A stretch of 64,000 bases of DNA from CAYOUV01 sp963790075 (GTDB taxonomy: Bacteria; Chloroflexota; Anaerolineae; Anaerolineales; Villigracilaceae), in contig CAWBNG010000004.1 of NCBI GenBank assembly GCA_963790075.1, forward strand, positions 558,001-622,000, in the 5' to 3' direction. The notes under the pieces were generated by a model, which ran no database searches, had not been told where the DNA came from, and saw nothing but the letters and a program-made list of their open reading frames with translations. Positions 44,798 to 53,590 of this stretch are shown here, piece after piece. Within the stretch, counting starts at the first letter, position 1, and each line of letters starts with the position of its first letter. A program made the translations under genes and the position numbers.

Positions 44798-44863
44798 GCG
44801 TCATTTTGTTTTCAACTTTGTAAGTCGCCTGAGCGGCAATGGCGAGACAGGAGATATTCAGGC

Positions 44864-44891
44864 TTGACAAGCATGATTAAGCTACTATAAT
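44864..44891 (+). promoter_or_regulatory. Strong promoter of the NAD salvage operon
   Basis: TTGACA (44864-44869), 16-base spacer, TATAAT (44886-44891): both hexamers match consensus. It is divergent from the giant-gene promoter. The 44606-44976 gap is filled by these two promoters, the leader and two palindromes. Confidence 0.8.
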
Positions 44892-44911
44892 TTGTGTCAT
44901 ATATACACAAA
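44891..44911 (+). promoter_or_regulatory. Palindrome at the transcription start (operator candidate 1)
   Basis: TTTGTGT, 7 bases, ACACAAA. It overlaps the end of the -10 box and covers the predicted start site, a natural repressor position. Confidence 0.5.
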
Positions 44912-44945
44912 GGCGGCCCGTACCGCTTTATTTTCTTGATTTAAA

Positions 44946-44964
44946 TAGTGTGCAAATTACACTA
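44946..44964 (+). promoter_or_regulatory. Palindrome before the ribosome-binding site (operator candidate 2)
   Basis: TAGTGT, 7 bases, ACACTA, with the same GTGT-N7-ACAC core as the upstream palindrome. It ends inside the AAAGGAG site. Confidence 0.45.
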
Positions 44965-44976
44965 AAGGAGCTCGGT

Positions 44977-46011
44977 ATGCACTACTCTGAATTACCCGTC
45001 CCGTCGTTTTTTGATCCACAATCGGTGGGTCAGATCTGGCGCGTTCCCTATTTAACCCGAGCAGCCGAAGCCGCTGACTGGGCCCGGGCACACAGGTTAC
45101 AACCGGCTTCGCAGGACCAACACCGCATTTGGCTCCTGATGATCGACGTGCAGATCACCTTCTGCGTCCCGGACGGGGAGTTGTACGTCGCCGGGCGCAA
45201 TGGCAACGCCGCGGTCGAGGATTCGGTGCGCCTGTGCGAATTTATCTACCGCAATCTGGGAAACCTGACGCATTTGAGCGCCACCATGGATACCCACCAG
45301 GCGATGCAGATCTTCCACCCGATTTTCTTCGTTGATAAAGCCGGGAACCATCCCGCCCCCTACATGGATTTGCATGCCGAAGCGCTAAAGTCGGAGCAAT
45401 GGCGTTTCAATCCGGCCCTTGCGCCAGACTTCGACATTTCCCCTGAATACGGCCAACAAATGATGATCCATTACGCCGAGACACTCGAGTCGCGCGGCAA
45501 GTTTGCACTGACCATCTGGCCCTATCACGCCATGCTTGGCGGTATCGGCCATGCCCTGGTCCCCGCTCTCGAAGAAGCCATTTTCTTCCATTCGGTGGCG
45601 CGTCTGTCACATCCGGAGTTCGATATCAAAGGGGATAAAGCGTTCACTGAAAACTACTCGGTCATTGGACCGGAAGTACAACAAGGGCCGCAGGGGGAGA
45701 CACTTGGAGCGCGCAATCCCAAATTTATGCAGCAACTGCAGAACGTAGACGCACTGATCGTGTCCGGTCAGGCCAAGAGTCACTGCCTGGCTTGGACGGT
45801 GGCCGACCTGCTGGACGATATTCGCACGACCGATCCAAGCTTAGCCCGCAAAGTCTACCTGCTTGAGGACACCACCTCGGCGATCGTGGTCCCTGGTGTG
45901 GTCGACCATACACAAGCTGCCGACAAAGCCTTCCAGCACTTTGCCGAGGCCGGGATGCATCGGGTAAAATCCACAATACCTCTGTCCACGTGGCCTGATT
46001 TTCCACAATAA
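44977..46011 (+). CDS. Nicotinamidase-like cysteine hydrolase (isochorismatase fold)
   Basis: 344 residues from ATG 44977; AAAGGAG (44964-44970) is 6 bases upstream, so the GTG at 44950 is not used. Nicotinamidase-type residues are in place: Asp57 in MIDVQITF, metal ligands Asp105 and His107 (MDTHQ) and His184 (WPYHAM), Lys219 in FDIKGDK with ENYSVI following, and nucleophile Cys270 in GQAKSHCLAW. It is longer than the usual 180-220 residue enzymes, with an N-terminal extension and an insert at about 110-180. With the adjacent phosphoribosyltransferase it would convert nicotinamide to nicotinate for NAD salvage. Confidence 0.8.
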   Translation: MHYSELPVPSFFDPQSVGQIWRVPYLTRAAEAADWARAHRLQPASQDQHRIWLLMIDVQITFCVPDGELYVAGRNGNAAVEDSVRLCEFIYRNLGNLTHLSATMDTHQAMQIFHPIFFVDKAGNHPAPYMDLHAEALKSEQWRFNPALAPDFDISPEYGQQMMIHYAETLESRGKFALTIWPYHAMLGGIGHALVPALEEAIFFHSVARLSHPEFDIKGDKAFTENYSVIGPEVQQGPQGETLGARNPKFMQQLQNVDALIVSGQAKSHCLAWTVADLLDDIRTTDPSLARKVYLLEDTTSAIVVPGVVDHTQAADKAFQHFAEAGMHRVKSTIPLSTWPDFPQ

Positions 46012-46050
46012 ATGCCATAACTTCTGACCTGATCCGCTAAAGGGAATTCC

Positions 46051-47394
46051 ATGTCCATTTTTAATAAATACCGCTTGACAAATGAGACCTTCAAACTTGA
46101 TATCGAGCGCATGCGCCGCGGCTGGTACTCCGATAAATATTTTGAGAACATCGGCCGCATGCTGACCACGCTGTCTGCTGAAGGTTACACCTACCAGGGT
46201 CAGCACCACAACCTGCCGGAAGGCATCTCCCCTGAAAACATCCCTGTAGGGGATATGGAAGTCGAGATGCAATGGTTCACGCGCCGCTCCGGCGCGACTG
46301 TGGTAGTTGGCGTGGATAAAGCCTTGTCGATGCTGCGTCACTGCACCGGGTATTGGGATGGTGATGGATTCATCGATACCAGCGCCGAACTGGAAGTCTG
46401 GGCTGTCCAGGACGGGGAATTGGTGCATTACAACGGCCACCCGGATGAAATCCAGCCGGTGTTGCGCGTCCGTGGCCGGTATCGTGATTTTGCCCTGCTC
46501 GAAACGCCCACGTTGGGAATCCTGACCCGCTCCAGCCGCGTGGCTACCAACGTCTACGAGACCTTGATCGCCGCGCACGGCAAACCGGTATTGTTTTTCC
46601 CGGCCCGCTTCGATTTACATGAGGTCCAGGCTGCAGACGGATACGCATACAATATCGCTGTACAGCGTTTCAATCTCGATTACGCCCACAAACTGGGTCC
46701 CTTCATCTCGACCGATGCCCAGGGAGATTGGTGGGGCGGCGCAGGCGGCGGAACAGTGGCGCACGCGGCCATCGCTTCCTTTATGGGTGACACGGCCGAG
46801 GTGATGTTGCAATTCGCGCGCATCCTGCCGGCCTCCATCCCGCGCATTGCATTGGTGGATTTCAACAACGATAACGTGGGCGATACGCTGCTAATGCTGG
46901 ATGTATTGTTTGCAAAGTATCGGGAATTGATTGAAGCTGGCAACGAGGCCGAAGCCGCCAAATACAGGCTGTACGGAGTGCGGCTGGACACCAGCGGCAG
47001 CTTGCGTGACGTATCTGTCCCACCCCTTGGCGATCCCAGCCTCGATCTGGGGGTCACGCCGCGTCTGGTCTTCAACGTCCGCCAGGCGCTGGACGAAGCC
47101 TGGCAGCGCTGGGACCTGCCCACAGGCTGGATTGCGCGCGCTCAGGATTACTGCCGCGAGGTCAGGATCGTCGTCTCGGGCGGCTTCAACCCGGAAAAAA
47201 TCCGCAGGTTTGAAAAGCTGCAGGTCCCGGTCGATATCTTCGCTGTCGGGTCGTGGTTATTCAACAATAATGGCGCGACCGTGACCGACTACACCGCCGA
47301 CGTGGTGCGCGTCAAAGTCCACGGCGAGTGGATTGGGATGGCCAAGGTCGGGCGCGCACCCTGCGATAACCCCAATCTTGAGCGGGTGTGGTAA
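46051..47394 (+). CDS. pncB: Nicotinate phosphoribosyltransferase
   Basis: 447 residues. It starts YRLTNETFKLDIERM, and the core has ETPTLGILTRSSRVATNVYE, FFPARFDLHEVQAADGYAY and the phosphate-binding VSGGFNPEKIRRFEKLQVPVDIFAVGSWLF. These fit the type II PRTase fold of NAPRTase. It joins nicotinate and PRPP to nicotinate mononucleotide. The 39-base gap from the nicotinamidase-like gene contains AAAGGGA. The pair forms a two-step Preiss-Handler entry. The NAD-using sirtuin at 11396 and NAD-dependent ligase at 62756 are consumers elsewhere in the window. Confidence 0.9.
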   Translation: MSIFNKYRLTNETFKLDIERMRRGWYSDKYFENIGRMLTTLSAEGYTYQGQHHNLPEGISPENIPVGDMEVEMQWFTRRSGATVVVGVDKALSMLRHCTGYWDGDGFIDTSAELEVWAVQDGELVHYNGHPDEIQPVLRVRGRYRDFALLETPTLGILTRSSRVATNVYETLIAAHGKPVLFFPARFDLHEVQAADGYAYNIAVQRFNLDYAHKLGPFISTDAQGDWWGGAGGGTVAHAAIASFMGDTAEVMLQFARILPASIPRIALVDFNNDNVGDTLLMLDVLFAKYRELIEAGNEAEAAKYRLYGVRLDTSGSLRDVSVPPLGDPSLDLGVTPRLVFNVRQALDEAWQRWDLPTGWIARAQDYCREVRIVVSGGFNPEKIRRFEKLQVPVDIFAVGSWLFNNNGATVTDYTADVVRVKVHGEWIGMAKVGRAPCDNPNLERVW

Positions 47395-47430
47395 AGGAAA
47401 ATCGCCGGGGCAGTTAAACCCTGTCTGCAC

Positions 47431-47458
47431 TTGCAATTAGGATCATTGTGTGTATAAA
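47431..47458 (+). promoter_or_regulatory. Promoter of the secreted alpha/beta hydrolase gene
   Basis: TTGCAA (47431-47436), 16-base spacer, TATAAA (47453-47458). Confidence 0.5.
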
Positions 47459-47461
47459 TAC

Positions 47462-47478
47462 GTAGTGAATTGCACTAC
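47462..47478 (+). promoter_or_regulatory. Palindrome downstream of the -10 (operator candidate)
   Basis: GTAGTG, 5 bases, CACTAC, placed at about +1 to +15. It shares the TAGTG/CACTA arms with the site at 44946-44964 but has a shorter spacer. Confidence 0.4.
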
Positions 47479-47548
47479 TTATTTTATTGGGATTTTAAAA
47501 GTTAAGTATTGTCCACAATTACAGGGTGAGCATAATTTGGAGGTAGCG

Positions 47549-49438
47549 ATGAAACGGGTTTCGACTGGCTTTCTCGGTTTTGGTTTTATTCTGCTGGTGG
47601 GTTTTGGTATGATCCTGCCGGTGCACAGTCAAGCCCAGGGGGTGCAGATCACAGCTTATGATAAAGCTGCTCAACCGATCACATCCTTAACAGATGGCAA
47701 CCAGATCAGCTTAAAGATCGATTTAGCTGCAGCCGTCCCTGCCGCGGCGCAGGTGGAATTCATCCTGCCGGGCATAAATGCGCCTGTAGCTGACTGCTCC
47801 ATTCCCGCCGGAGAACGCACCTGCCAAAGTCAGATATTCACTACCCTGGGCTGGTACTGGGATACCGCGGGGATTTCACAGCCGCAGCGGGTTGTGATTG
47901 TATCGGTCAACGGTCAATCGAACGGGGGCAGTCTGAGCCTGAACGTCGATCCGCGACCGGTCGTGATGGTGCATGGCTTCAATTCCACTTGGGAAGCCTG
48001 GACCAATTATCTCGGTCCGCAAGGCTTCCTGGCATCGATTGGCGTTCGTGGTTACGCTGTCGGCGACGGTCAAGTGGCGGGTGTGTTGAATACAGGTAGC
48101 CTGAGCGACCCGACGGCACGTACCAATACCATTGCCCAGAATGCAGTCATCCTGGGTGAATATATCGACAATGTAAAACGGGCGACTGGTGCAGAGAAAG
48201 TCGATCTTCTGGTGCACAGCATGGGCGGTATGATCGCGCGCTATTACATTGACCGTGTGATGATCGAGCCTGATGTGGCTCAATTGATCATCTTGGGCAC
48301 ACCCATGGCTGGTTCTGCCTGCGCCGATCTTCCAGCTGCGCTGGGGATTTTACTGCCCGCTACACTGGAGATCCAGCCGGGTTACATGACCAGTATCTTC
48401 AACCGGCAGATTGTGCACCGCCACGGCGTGCCTTTCTACGCGCTGGCTGGGACGAAGCTGGTCGATGCGGTTCAATCCCCGTGTACACCTGTTCCCTCCG
48501 ATATGGTGGTCACGCTGGATAGCGTCAAGGCTATCCCCATGCCGGTGCAGGAAATCTCGCTCCTGCACATCGATTTAAATACAGCCCCGGAAGTCTTCGA
48601 GAGCTTTGTAAAATCCTTGCTTCAGACCCCACCTGGAAAATTCGAGTCTCCCCCTGATCCGACCTCGGAACTGCAGGCTTTCGAATCTCAACAGTTTACT
48701 AAAGTTTATACAGGCCACCTGGAGCCTGGCGCGACACAGGATGTAACGATTAACATCGATCCCAATGTGGCAGTTGCGAATTTTGCCCTTTATGACACTT
48801 CCAGATCATTAACAGTGTCAGTCAAAGGCGCCAGCGGAAAGGTGATCGAACTCGATCCGCTCAAGAACGGCGTGATTCAGGTGGATGACCCGTCCACCTT
48901 AGTTTACCTGGGCTATGGCTTTAAACAGCCTAAGGCTGGAAAATGGATCGTCACTCTGCAGACCAGCGAACAGACTCCGCCACAGGGCGCGGATTTCGCC
49001 ATCATGGCGAAATTTACTGGTGGGGCAACGCTTACAGCAAAAACCAACCTGATATTGCCGAAGTTGAAACAGTCAATTACCGCCTCGGCCGACTTGAACG
49101 ATGCGGGTCAGCCCGTAGCCCTGTCCAGCGCTCAGGCCATTCTGCGTAAACCAGACGGTAGCGCTGAAACTCTGCCAATGCAGATCAATGGCAATACGGC
49201 CAGGCTGTTTGTCCGGCCTGATCAATCCGGAATTTACGGTCTGGAGCTCAGCGTCACCGCTCAAACAGCCGACGCGCACGTGGTGGACCGTGCTGCTTTC
49301 CTGACCTTTGAAGTGCAGCCCGCACCTGAATCCACGGCTCAAACCCGGATTCCAGTCAGCCTGGCTGCTCTTTTGCTCGTCTTGATGGTTAGTCTGATTG
49401 TGTTAGGAATACGCCGAAGGCGGGCAAATAAAATATAA
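47549..49438 (+). CDS. Secreted, membrane-anchored alpha/beta hydrolase (lipase-like)
   Basis: 629 residues from ATG 47549 (TTGGAGG 5 bases upstream). A signal peptide ends near VHSQAQG. A beta-sandwich domain (about 30-135) precedes the hydrolase core. PVVMVHGFNSTWEAW is the oxyanion-hole segment, VDLLVHSMGGMIARYY contains the nucleophile Ser (HSMGG), and SLLHIDL is the probable catalytic His. Two further beta domains (about 380-600) and a C-terminal membrane helix followed by RRRRANK complete it. It resembles triacylglycerol lipase and PGAP1-type proteins; substrate is unknown. It would act outside the membrane. Confidence 0.8.
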   Translation: MKRVSTGFLGFGFILLVGFGMILPVHSQAQGVQITAYDKAAQPITSLTDGNQISLKIDLAAAVPAAAQVEFILPGINAPVADCSIPAGERTCQSQIFTTLGWYWDTAGISQPQRVVIVSVNGQSNGGSLSLNVDPRPVVMVHGFNSTWEAWTNYLGPQGFLASIGVRGYAVGDGQVAGVLNTGSLSDPTARTNTIAQNAVILGEYIDNVKRATGAEKVDLLVHSMGGMIARYYIDRVMIEPDVAQLIILGTPMAGSACADLPAALGILLPATLEIQPGYMTSIFNRQIVHRHGVPFYALAGTKLVDAVQSPCTPVPSDMVVTLDSVKAIPMPVQEISLLHIDLNTAPEVFESFVKSLLQTPPGKFESPPDPTSELQAFESQQFTKVYTGHLEPGATQDVTINIDPNVAVANFALYDTSRSLTVSVKGASGKVIELDPLKNGVIQVDDPSTLVYLGYGFKQPKAGKWIVTLQTSEQTPPQGADFAIMAKFTGGATLTAKTNLILPKLKQSITASADLNDAGQPVALSSAQAILRKPDGSAETLPMQINGNTARLFVRPDQSGIYGLELSVTAQTADAHVVDRAAFLTFEVQPAPESTAQTRIPVSLAALLLVLMVSLIVLGIRRRRANKI

Positions 49439-49517
49439 CCTTTTTAAGCGGGTTCCGTGTGGAGTGTGAATGTAAAAATTTTATCGCAGGGGATGATTTA
49501 GGTGCCAGCCGTTAGCT

Positions 49518-49937
49518 CTAAGCGTTTTCTAATAACTGGGGGATTTTCTCTGCAATTTCATCCCGCACCTGCCGGAAGACTCCCAGAATTTCCTGTTCGC
49601 TCCCGCTCGCTTTGGCCGGGTCGCGGAAGCCCAGGTGGGCGCGCTTCCCTTTTCCCAGCCAGAGCGGGCATTCCTCGTTGGCGTCGTCACAAACCGTCAC
49701 GACCAGGTCGAAAGGATGTTCTCGAAATTCATCGGCAGGTTTCGAGCGGCCGGCGTGTGAGATGCCGATCTCTTCCAGCACCTGGATCGCTTTGGGGTGG
49801 ACCGAACCGCTGGGCTTTGTCCCGGCTGAAAACGCCCGCCATTGATCGGACAGACGGGCGTTGACGATCGCTTCGGCCATCTGCGAGCGGCAGGAATTGC
49901 CGCTACACAGGAACAGCACGCGGCGCGGATGGCTCAT
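49518..49937 (-). CDS. arsC: Arsenate reductase, thioredoxin-coupled (low-MW phosphatase fold)
   Basis: 139 residues. The P-loop is CSGNSCRSQ with nucleophile Cys11 and Arg17. The redox relay cysteines Cys83 and Cys90 are in VTVCDDANEECP, so this is the ArsC type that uses thioredoxin and not a plain tyrosine phosphatase. It reduces arsenate to arsenite. It starts in an ATGA overlap with the phoU stop and ends the first pst operon, which makes sense because arsenate enters through phosphate transporters. No ArsB, Acr3 or ArsR is nearby. Confidence 0.93.
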   Translation of the reverse strand: MSHPRRVLFLCSGNSCRSQMAEAIVNARLSDQWRAFSAGTKPSGSVHPKAIQVLEEIGISHAGRSKPADEFREHPFDLVVTVCDDANEECPLWLGKGKRAHLGFRDPAKASGSEQEILGVFRQVRDEIAEKIPQLLENA

Positions 49938-50617
49938 TTTTGCTTCCAGAACTCGTCGTCGCTGTTGTTGATTTCAACCAGTTCGCCGGTGGCGATAAAG
50001 ATCGTCCGTTCGCAGATATTGGTCACACGGTCGGCGACACGCTCCAGGTTATGAGCCACCCACAGCAGCCAGTTGGCGCGCTCGATCACCTTGGGGTCAG
50101 CGATAATGAAGGTCATCAGCTCGCGGTAGATCTGGTTATACAGCGCGTCGACCTCATCATCCTCCATCGGGATGGTTTTAGCGGCTTCCAGGTCCTCATT
50201 GATGAAGGCAGTCAGGGAGCGATGCAGCATATCCACGTCCTTCTGGGCCATGCGCGGCACATCGATCAGGGGCTTGAGCAGCGGCTGGTCGCCCATACGA
50301 ATGTTGATGTTGGCGATGCCCTTGGCATAATCGCCCATGCGCTCCAACTCGGAGATGATTTCCATGATCGAAGCCAGCAAGCGCAGGTCGTGGGCCATCG
50401 GTTGTTGGGTGGCGATCAGGATCATGACCTGGTTCTCGATCTCGAAGCGCTTCCGGTTGATGTCTTGATCCTCTTCAAGGATTCTTCGAGAGCCGGCGAT
50501 ATCGCGTTTTTTGAGCGTCTCGACCGAACCCAGAATGGCCTGTTCGACCATGCTGCCGAGCAATAGCACTAAGTCTTTCACCTGCTGGATTTCGTTATCG
50601 AAATTTTTACGCAGCAT
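49934..50617 (-). CDS. phoU: Phosphate transport regulator PhoU
   Basis: 227 residues with two copies of the three-helix PhoU repeat. The metal-binding acidic motifs ELERMGDYAKGIANI in the first half and HNLERVADRVTNICE in the second are both clear. PhoU links PstB to the PhoR kinase and lowers Pho signalling when phosphate is plentiful. GAGG is 5 bases before ATG. A separate TATAAT upstream suggests expression independent of the pst transcript. Confidence 0.96.
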   Translation of the reverse strand: MLRKNFDNEIQQVKDLVLLLGSMVEQAILGSVETLKKRDIAGSRRILEEDQDINRKRFEIENQVMILIATQQPMAHDLRLLASIMEIISELERMGDYAKGIANINIRMGDQPLLKPLIDVPRMAQKDVDMLHRSLTAFINEDLEAAKTIPMEDDEVDALYNQIYRELMTFIIADPKVIERANWLLWVAHNLERVADRVTNICERTIFIATGELVEINNSDDEFWKQK

Positions 50618-50646
50618 AAGTACCTCGTTTCTGGTGCTGTGAGTTA

Positions 50647-50652
50647 ATTATA
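50647..50652 (-). promoter_or_regulatory. Possible internal promoter for phoU-arsC
   Basis: A minus-strand TATAAT lies in the 47-base gap between pstB and phoU, about 30 bases before the phoU start. No convincing -35. Confidence 0.35.
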
Positions 50653-50664
50653 ACGGGTTTCGGG

Positions 50665-51483
50665 TTATCCAAAGCGTCCGGTAACGTAATCCTCGGTGCG
50701 TTTGTCTTTGGGATTGGTGAAGATGATCTCGGTCTTGTCGTACTCGATCATCTGGCCGGAACGCTGGTCATTGATCATCATCATGGCGGTGTAATCCGAG
50801 ACGCGCGCGGCCTGCTGCATATTGTGGGTGACGATGATGATCGTGTACTCCTTGACCAGGTCGTGCATCAATTCTTCGATGCGCAGGGTCGAAATCGGGT
50901 CCAAGGCCGAGGCGGGTTCGTCCATCAGGATCACGTCCGGTTCGACCGCCAGTGCGCGGGCGATGCACAGACGTTGTTGCTGCCCGCCCGAGAGCGCTAG
51001 TCCGGACTGCCCGAGTTTGTCCTTGACCTCGTCCCACAAAGCAGCCTGCTTCAAGCTGTTTTCGACGATTTCATCCAGGTCGCTCTTGTTGCGGACGCCG
51101 TACAGGCGCGGACCATAAGCCACGTTGTCGTAGATGCTCTTGGGGAAGGGGTTGGGGCGCTGGAAGACCATGCCGACCCGCCGCCGCACTTCGACCACGT
51201 CCACGCCGGGGGCGTAGATATCCTGTCCATCCAGACGAACCTGGCCCTCGGTGTGCGTGTTGGGGGTCAGGTCGTTCATGCGGTTGAAGGTGCGCAGCAG
51301 GGTTGACTTGCCGCAGCCCGACGGCCCGATGATCGCTGTGATCTGTTTTTCGCGAATGACGAGATCGATGTCGGAGAGAGCACGAAATTTCCCGTAGTAC
51401 ATCGACAGGTTTTTGACATCCACTTTAACGGGAGCATCCCCGTTGGTCAGGTGTGCGTGGTTGGTTTGAAGTTTCATATCCAT
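50665..51483 (-). CDS. pstB: Phosphate ABC transporter ATP-binding protein PstB (copy 1)
   Basis: 272 residues from ATG 51483 (AAGGA 8 bases upstream), 2 bases after the pstA stop. Walker A is GPSGCGKST, the Q loop is GMVFQRPNPFP, the signature is LSGGQQQ, Walker B is VILMDEP and the H loop is VTHNMQQA. All catalytic residues are standard. It energises import through PstC-PstA. It ends in DYVTGRFG, the same ending as copy 2. Confidence 0.96.
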   Translation of the reverse strand: MDMKLQTNHAHLTNGDAPVKVDVKNLSMYYGKFRALSDIDLVIREKQITAIIGPSGCGKSTLLRTFNRMNDLTPNTHTEGQVRLDGQDIYAPGVDVVEVRRRVGMVFQRPNPFPKSIYDNVAYGPRLYGVRNKSDLDEIVENSLKQAALWDEVKDKLGQSGLALSGGQQQRLCIARALAVEPDVILMDEPASALDPISTLRIEELMHDLVKEYTIIIVTHNMQQAARVSDYTAMMMINDQRSGQMIEYDKTEIIFTNPKDKRTEDYVTGRFG

Positions 51484-51485
51484 GC

Positions 51486-52433
51486 TTATTTTCCTTGCAA
51501 ACGGCGTTTGCGGCTTTCGATCCACAAGCGCGCGCCAATATTGATCAACAACACAAAGATCATCAAGATCAACGCCACAGCCCAGGATTGGTCGATACGC
51601 TCGGGGTATGGCTGCTGGGCATACTTCCACAGCGTGAGCGGCAGCGAATCGGCTGGTTGGTCGACGATGCGCCCAATGATTTGAAATACAGATTGGTGAG
51701 TTTGTATCCCATTGTTGATAATCAATCCCACGTCGTAGTGATCATTGCCCAGCGCGGTAAAGAGCAACGGAGCGGTTTCCCCAGCTGCGCGGGCGATGGC
51801 CAGGAGGAAGCCGGTGATGATACCGTTCAGGGCTGCTGGAAAGACTACGTTGATGGAAGTCTTCCACTCCGGTGCGCCCAGGGCCAGAGAACCTTCGCGC
51901 AGGGTGTGCGGCACCAGCTTGAGCATCTCCTCGGTGGTGCGAATGATAATTGGGAGCATCAGGACAGCCAGGGCCACACCGCCAGCCAAAGCCGAGTAGT
52001 TCCCCATTGGCTTGACCATAACGGCGTAACCAAACAGGCCGACCACGATCGACGGCACACCGGATAACACATCCGTGCCAAAGCGCAGGGCAACACCCAG
52101 CGGTGTGTTTGGGTTGCGGGAAGCATAAAAAGCCGCCAGTACCCCGGGCGGGATGGCGAACAGCCCAGCTAAAATGGTGATAACGATTGTGCCTTCGATC
52201 GCATGTCGCACGCCGCCACCTGGCATTCCCAATGGTTTGGGGAGCTGGGTGAAGAAGTCCAGGTTGATGGATTGGCCGCCACGGTAAATGACATAGCCGA
52301 TGATCCAGAAAAGCGGTACCAGTGCCAGCAGGGTCAGCAAACCCGTAATCGTCAGCATAATGACGTTGGTGGTTTTGCGACGACACCCGCGCCGCGGTTC
52401 GTTCCTGGCGATCAATTCCTGGAAATGGGTCAT
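51486..52433 (-). CDS. pstA: Phosphate ABC transporter permease PstA (copy 1)
   Basis: 315 residues, six membrane helices. The cytoplasmic coupling loop EEMLKLVPHTLREGSLALGAPEW contains the EAA-type motif. GVPSIVVGLFGYA and ARAAGETAPLLFTALG are conserved PstA segments. Its start overlaps the pstC stop (ATGA). The N-terminus is basic (RRGCRRKT), consistent with a cytosolic start. Confidence 0.95.
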   Translation of the reverse strand: MTHFQELIARNEPRRGCRRKTTNVIMLTITGLLTLLALVPLFWIIGYVIYRGGQSINLDFFTQLPKPLGMPGGGVRHAIEGTIVITILAGLFAIPPGVLAAFYASRNPNTPLGVALRFGTDVLSGVPSIVVGLFGYAVMVKPMGNYSALAGGVALAVLMLPIIIRTTEEMLKLVPHTLREGSLALGAPEWKTSINVVFPAALNGIITGFLLAIARAAGETAPLLFTALGNDHYDVGLIINNGIQTHQSVFQIIGRIVDQPADSLPLTLWKYAQQPYPERIDQSWAVALILMIFVLLINIGARLWIESRKRRLQGK

Positions 52434-53431
52434 GCGCGCGCCTCCTGCGGCGTGCGCCGGGCTACACGCCAGACCAAGAGACGGGCGATCATGTTCAAGA
52501 TCAGGGTCATGAAGAACAGCACCAATCCGATCTCGATCAAGGCCTGGGCATGCAGCTTGCTGACCGCTTCTGCAAATTCATTGGCGATGATACTCGACAT
52601 GGTATAGCCCGGCCGCAGCAGCGAAAGCGAGCCCTCAATGCTGTTGCCAATCACCATCGTCACCGCCATGGTCTCGCCCAGTGCGCGTCCCAGGCCGAGG
52701 ATGACTGCGCCCAGGATGCCGGAAAGGCCGTAGGGCAGCAGCACCTGCCAGATGGTCTCCCACTGGGTTGCACCCAAGGATAAGGCAGCCTCGCGCTGCG
52801 AATCAGGGATGACCTGCAGAACATCACGGGTTACAGCTGTGATGGTTGGGATGATCATGATCGTCAGGATCATCGCTGCCGCCAGGCGAGACGAGCCGCT
52901 GACCGGAATGCTGCCATCAAAGAATTTGCCTAACAGGGGGATGGGAGCTAGGGCAGAAAGCGCCTGCCCAACCGGCGTGACCACTTGCGGCAGGAAGACA
53001 AAGATACCCCATAAACCATAAACCACGCTCGGGATGGCAGCCAGCAGTTCGACCATCCAGTTGAGCGGTGTGCGCAGCCAGGCGGGGCACAATTCGGCCA
53101 GGAAGACGGCGATGCCCAGGCTGACCGGTAAGGCCAGCAGCAGGGCAACGATAGAGGTCAGCAATGTGCCGTAGATGAAAGGCCAGGCCTGGTAATGGTC
53201 CTTGACCGGATTCCAGGAGGCGTCGTTGGTTGGAAGCAAAAAGTTCCAACCGAAAGTCAGGCGCGCGTCAACTGAGTCACGCCACAACATCCAGCCGATC
53301 GACAGCATTAAAACGATAACGCCAAACGAGACCAGCACAATCAGTCCCCGCCATGGGCGGTCACCGTGCTGGAAGGCGCGGCGCAGGCGATCAAGTAAGC
53401 GATCACTTGAAAAAGGTGTCGTTGTTCTCAT
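52430..53431 (-). CDS. pstC: Phosphate ABC transporter permease PstC (copy 1)
   Basis: 333 residues, six membrane helices after a basic cytosolic N-terminus. AAIPSVVYGLWGIFVFLP, DVLQVIPDSQREAALSLGATQWE (EAA loop) and LGRALGETMAVTMVIGN are the PstC hallmarks. It pairs with PstA to form the channel. It lies 159 bases downstream of pstS with a stable hairpin in between. Confidence 0.95.
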   Translation of the reverse strand: MRTTTPFSSDRLLDRLRRAFQHGDRPWRGLIVLVSFGVIVLMLSIGWMLWRDSVDARLTFGWNFLLPTNDASWNPVKDHYQAWPFIYGTLLTSIVALLLALPVSLGIAVFLAELCPAWLRTPLNWMVELLAAIPSVVYGLWGIFVFLPQVVTPVGQALSALAPIPLLGKFFDGSIPVSGSSRLAAAMILTIMIIPTITAVTRDVLQVIPDSQREAALSLGATQWETIWQVLLPYGLSGILGAVILGLGRALGETMAVTMVIGNSIEGSLSLLRPGYTMSSIIANEFAEAVSKLHAQALIEIGLVLFFMTLILNMIARLLVWRVARRTPQEARA

Positions 53432-53540
53432 TTTATTTTCTTTTCATGTCATTCCCCGTAACAGCACAAAGCAATTTCTACCAACTTGTAGTCCCTGCAG
53501 GATGAGAGAAATTTCTTCGTTTACGGGGTGAAACAGATTT

Positions 53541-53568
53541 GGAGGGCCTCCCTTGCGGGGGACCCTCC
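53541..53568 (-). terminator. Hairpin between pstS and pstC
   Basis: GGAGGG...CCCTCC enclose an inner CTCCC/GGGGG stem, giving a long GC-rich hairpin without a T tract. Such hairpins often raise the amount of the binding-protein mRNA by partial termination or by protecting its 3' end. Confidence 0.6.
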
Positions 53569-53590
53569 GGGGACTAGGGGGAGTTGGCGA

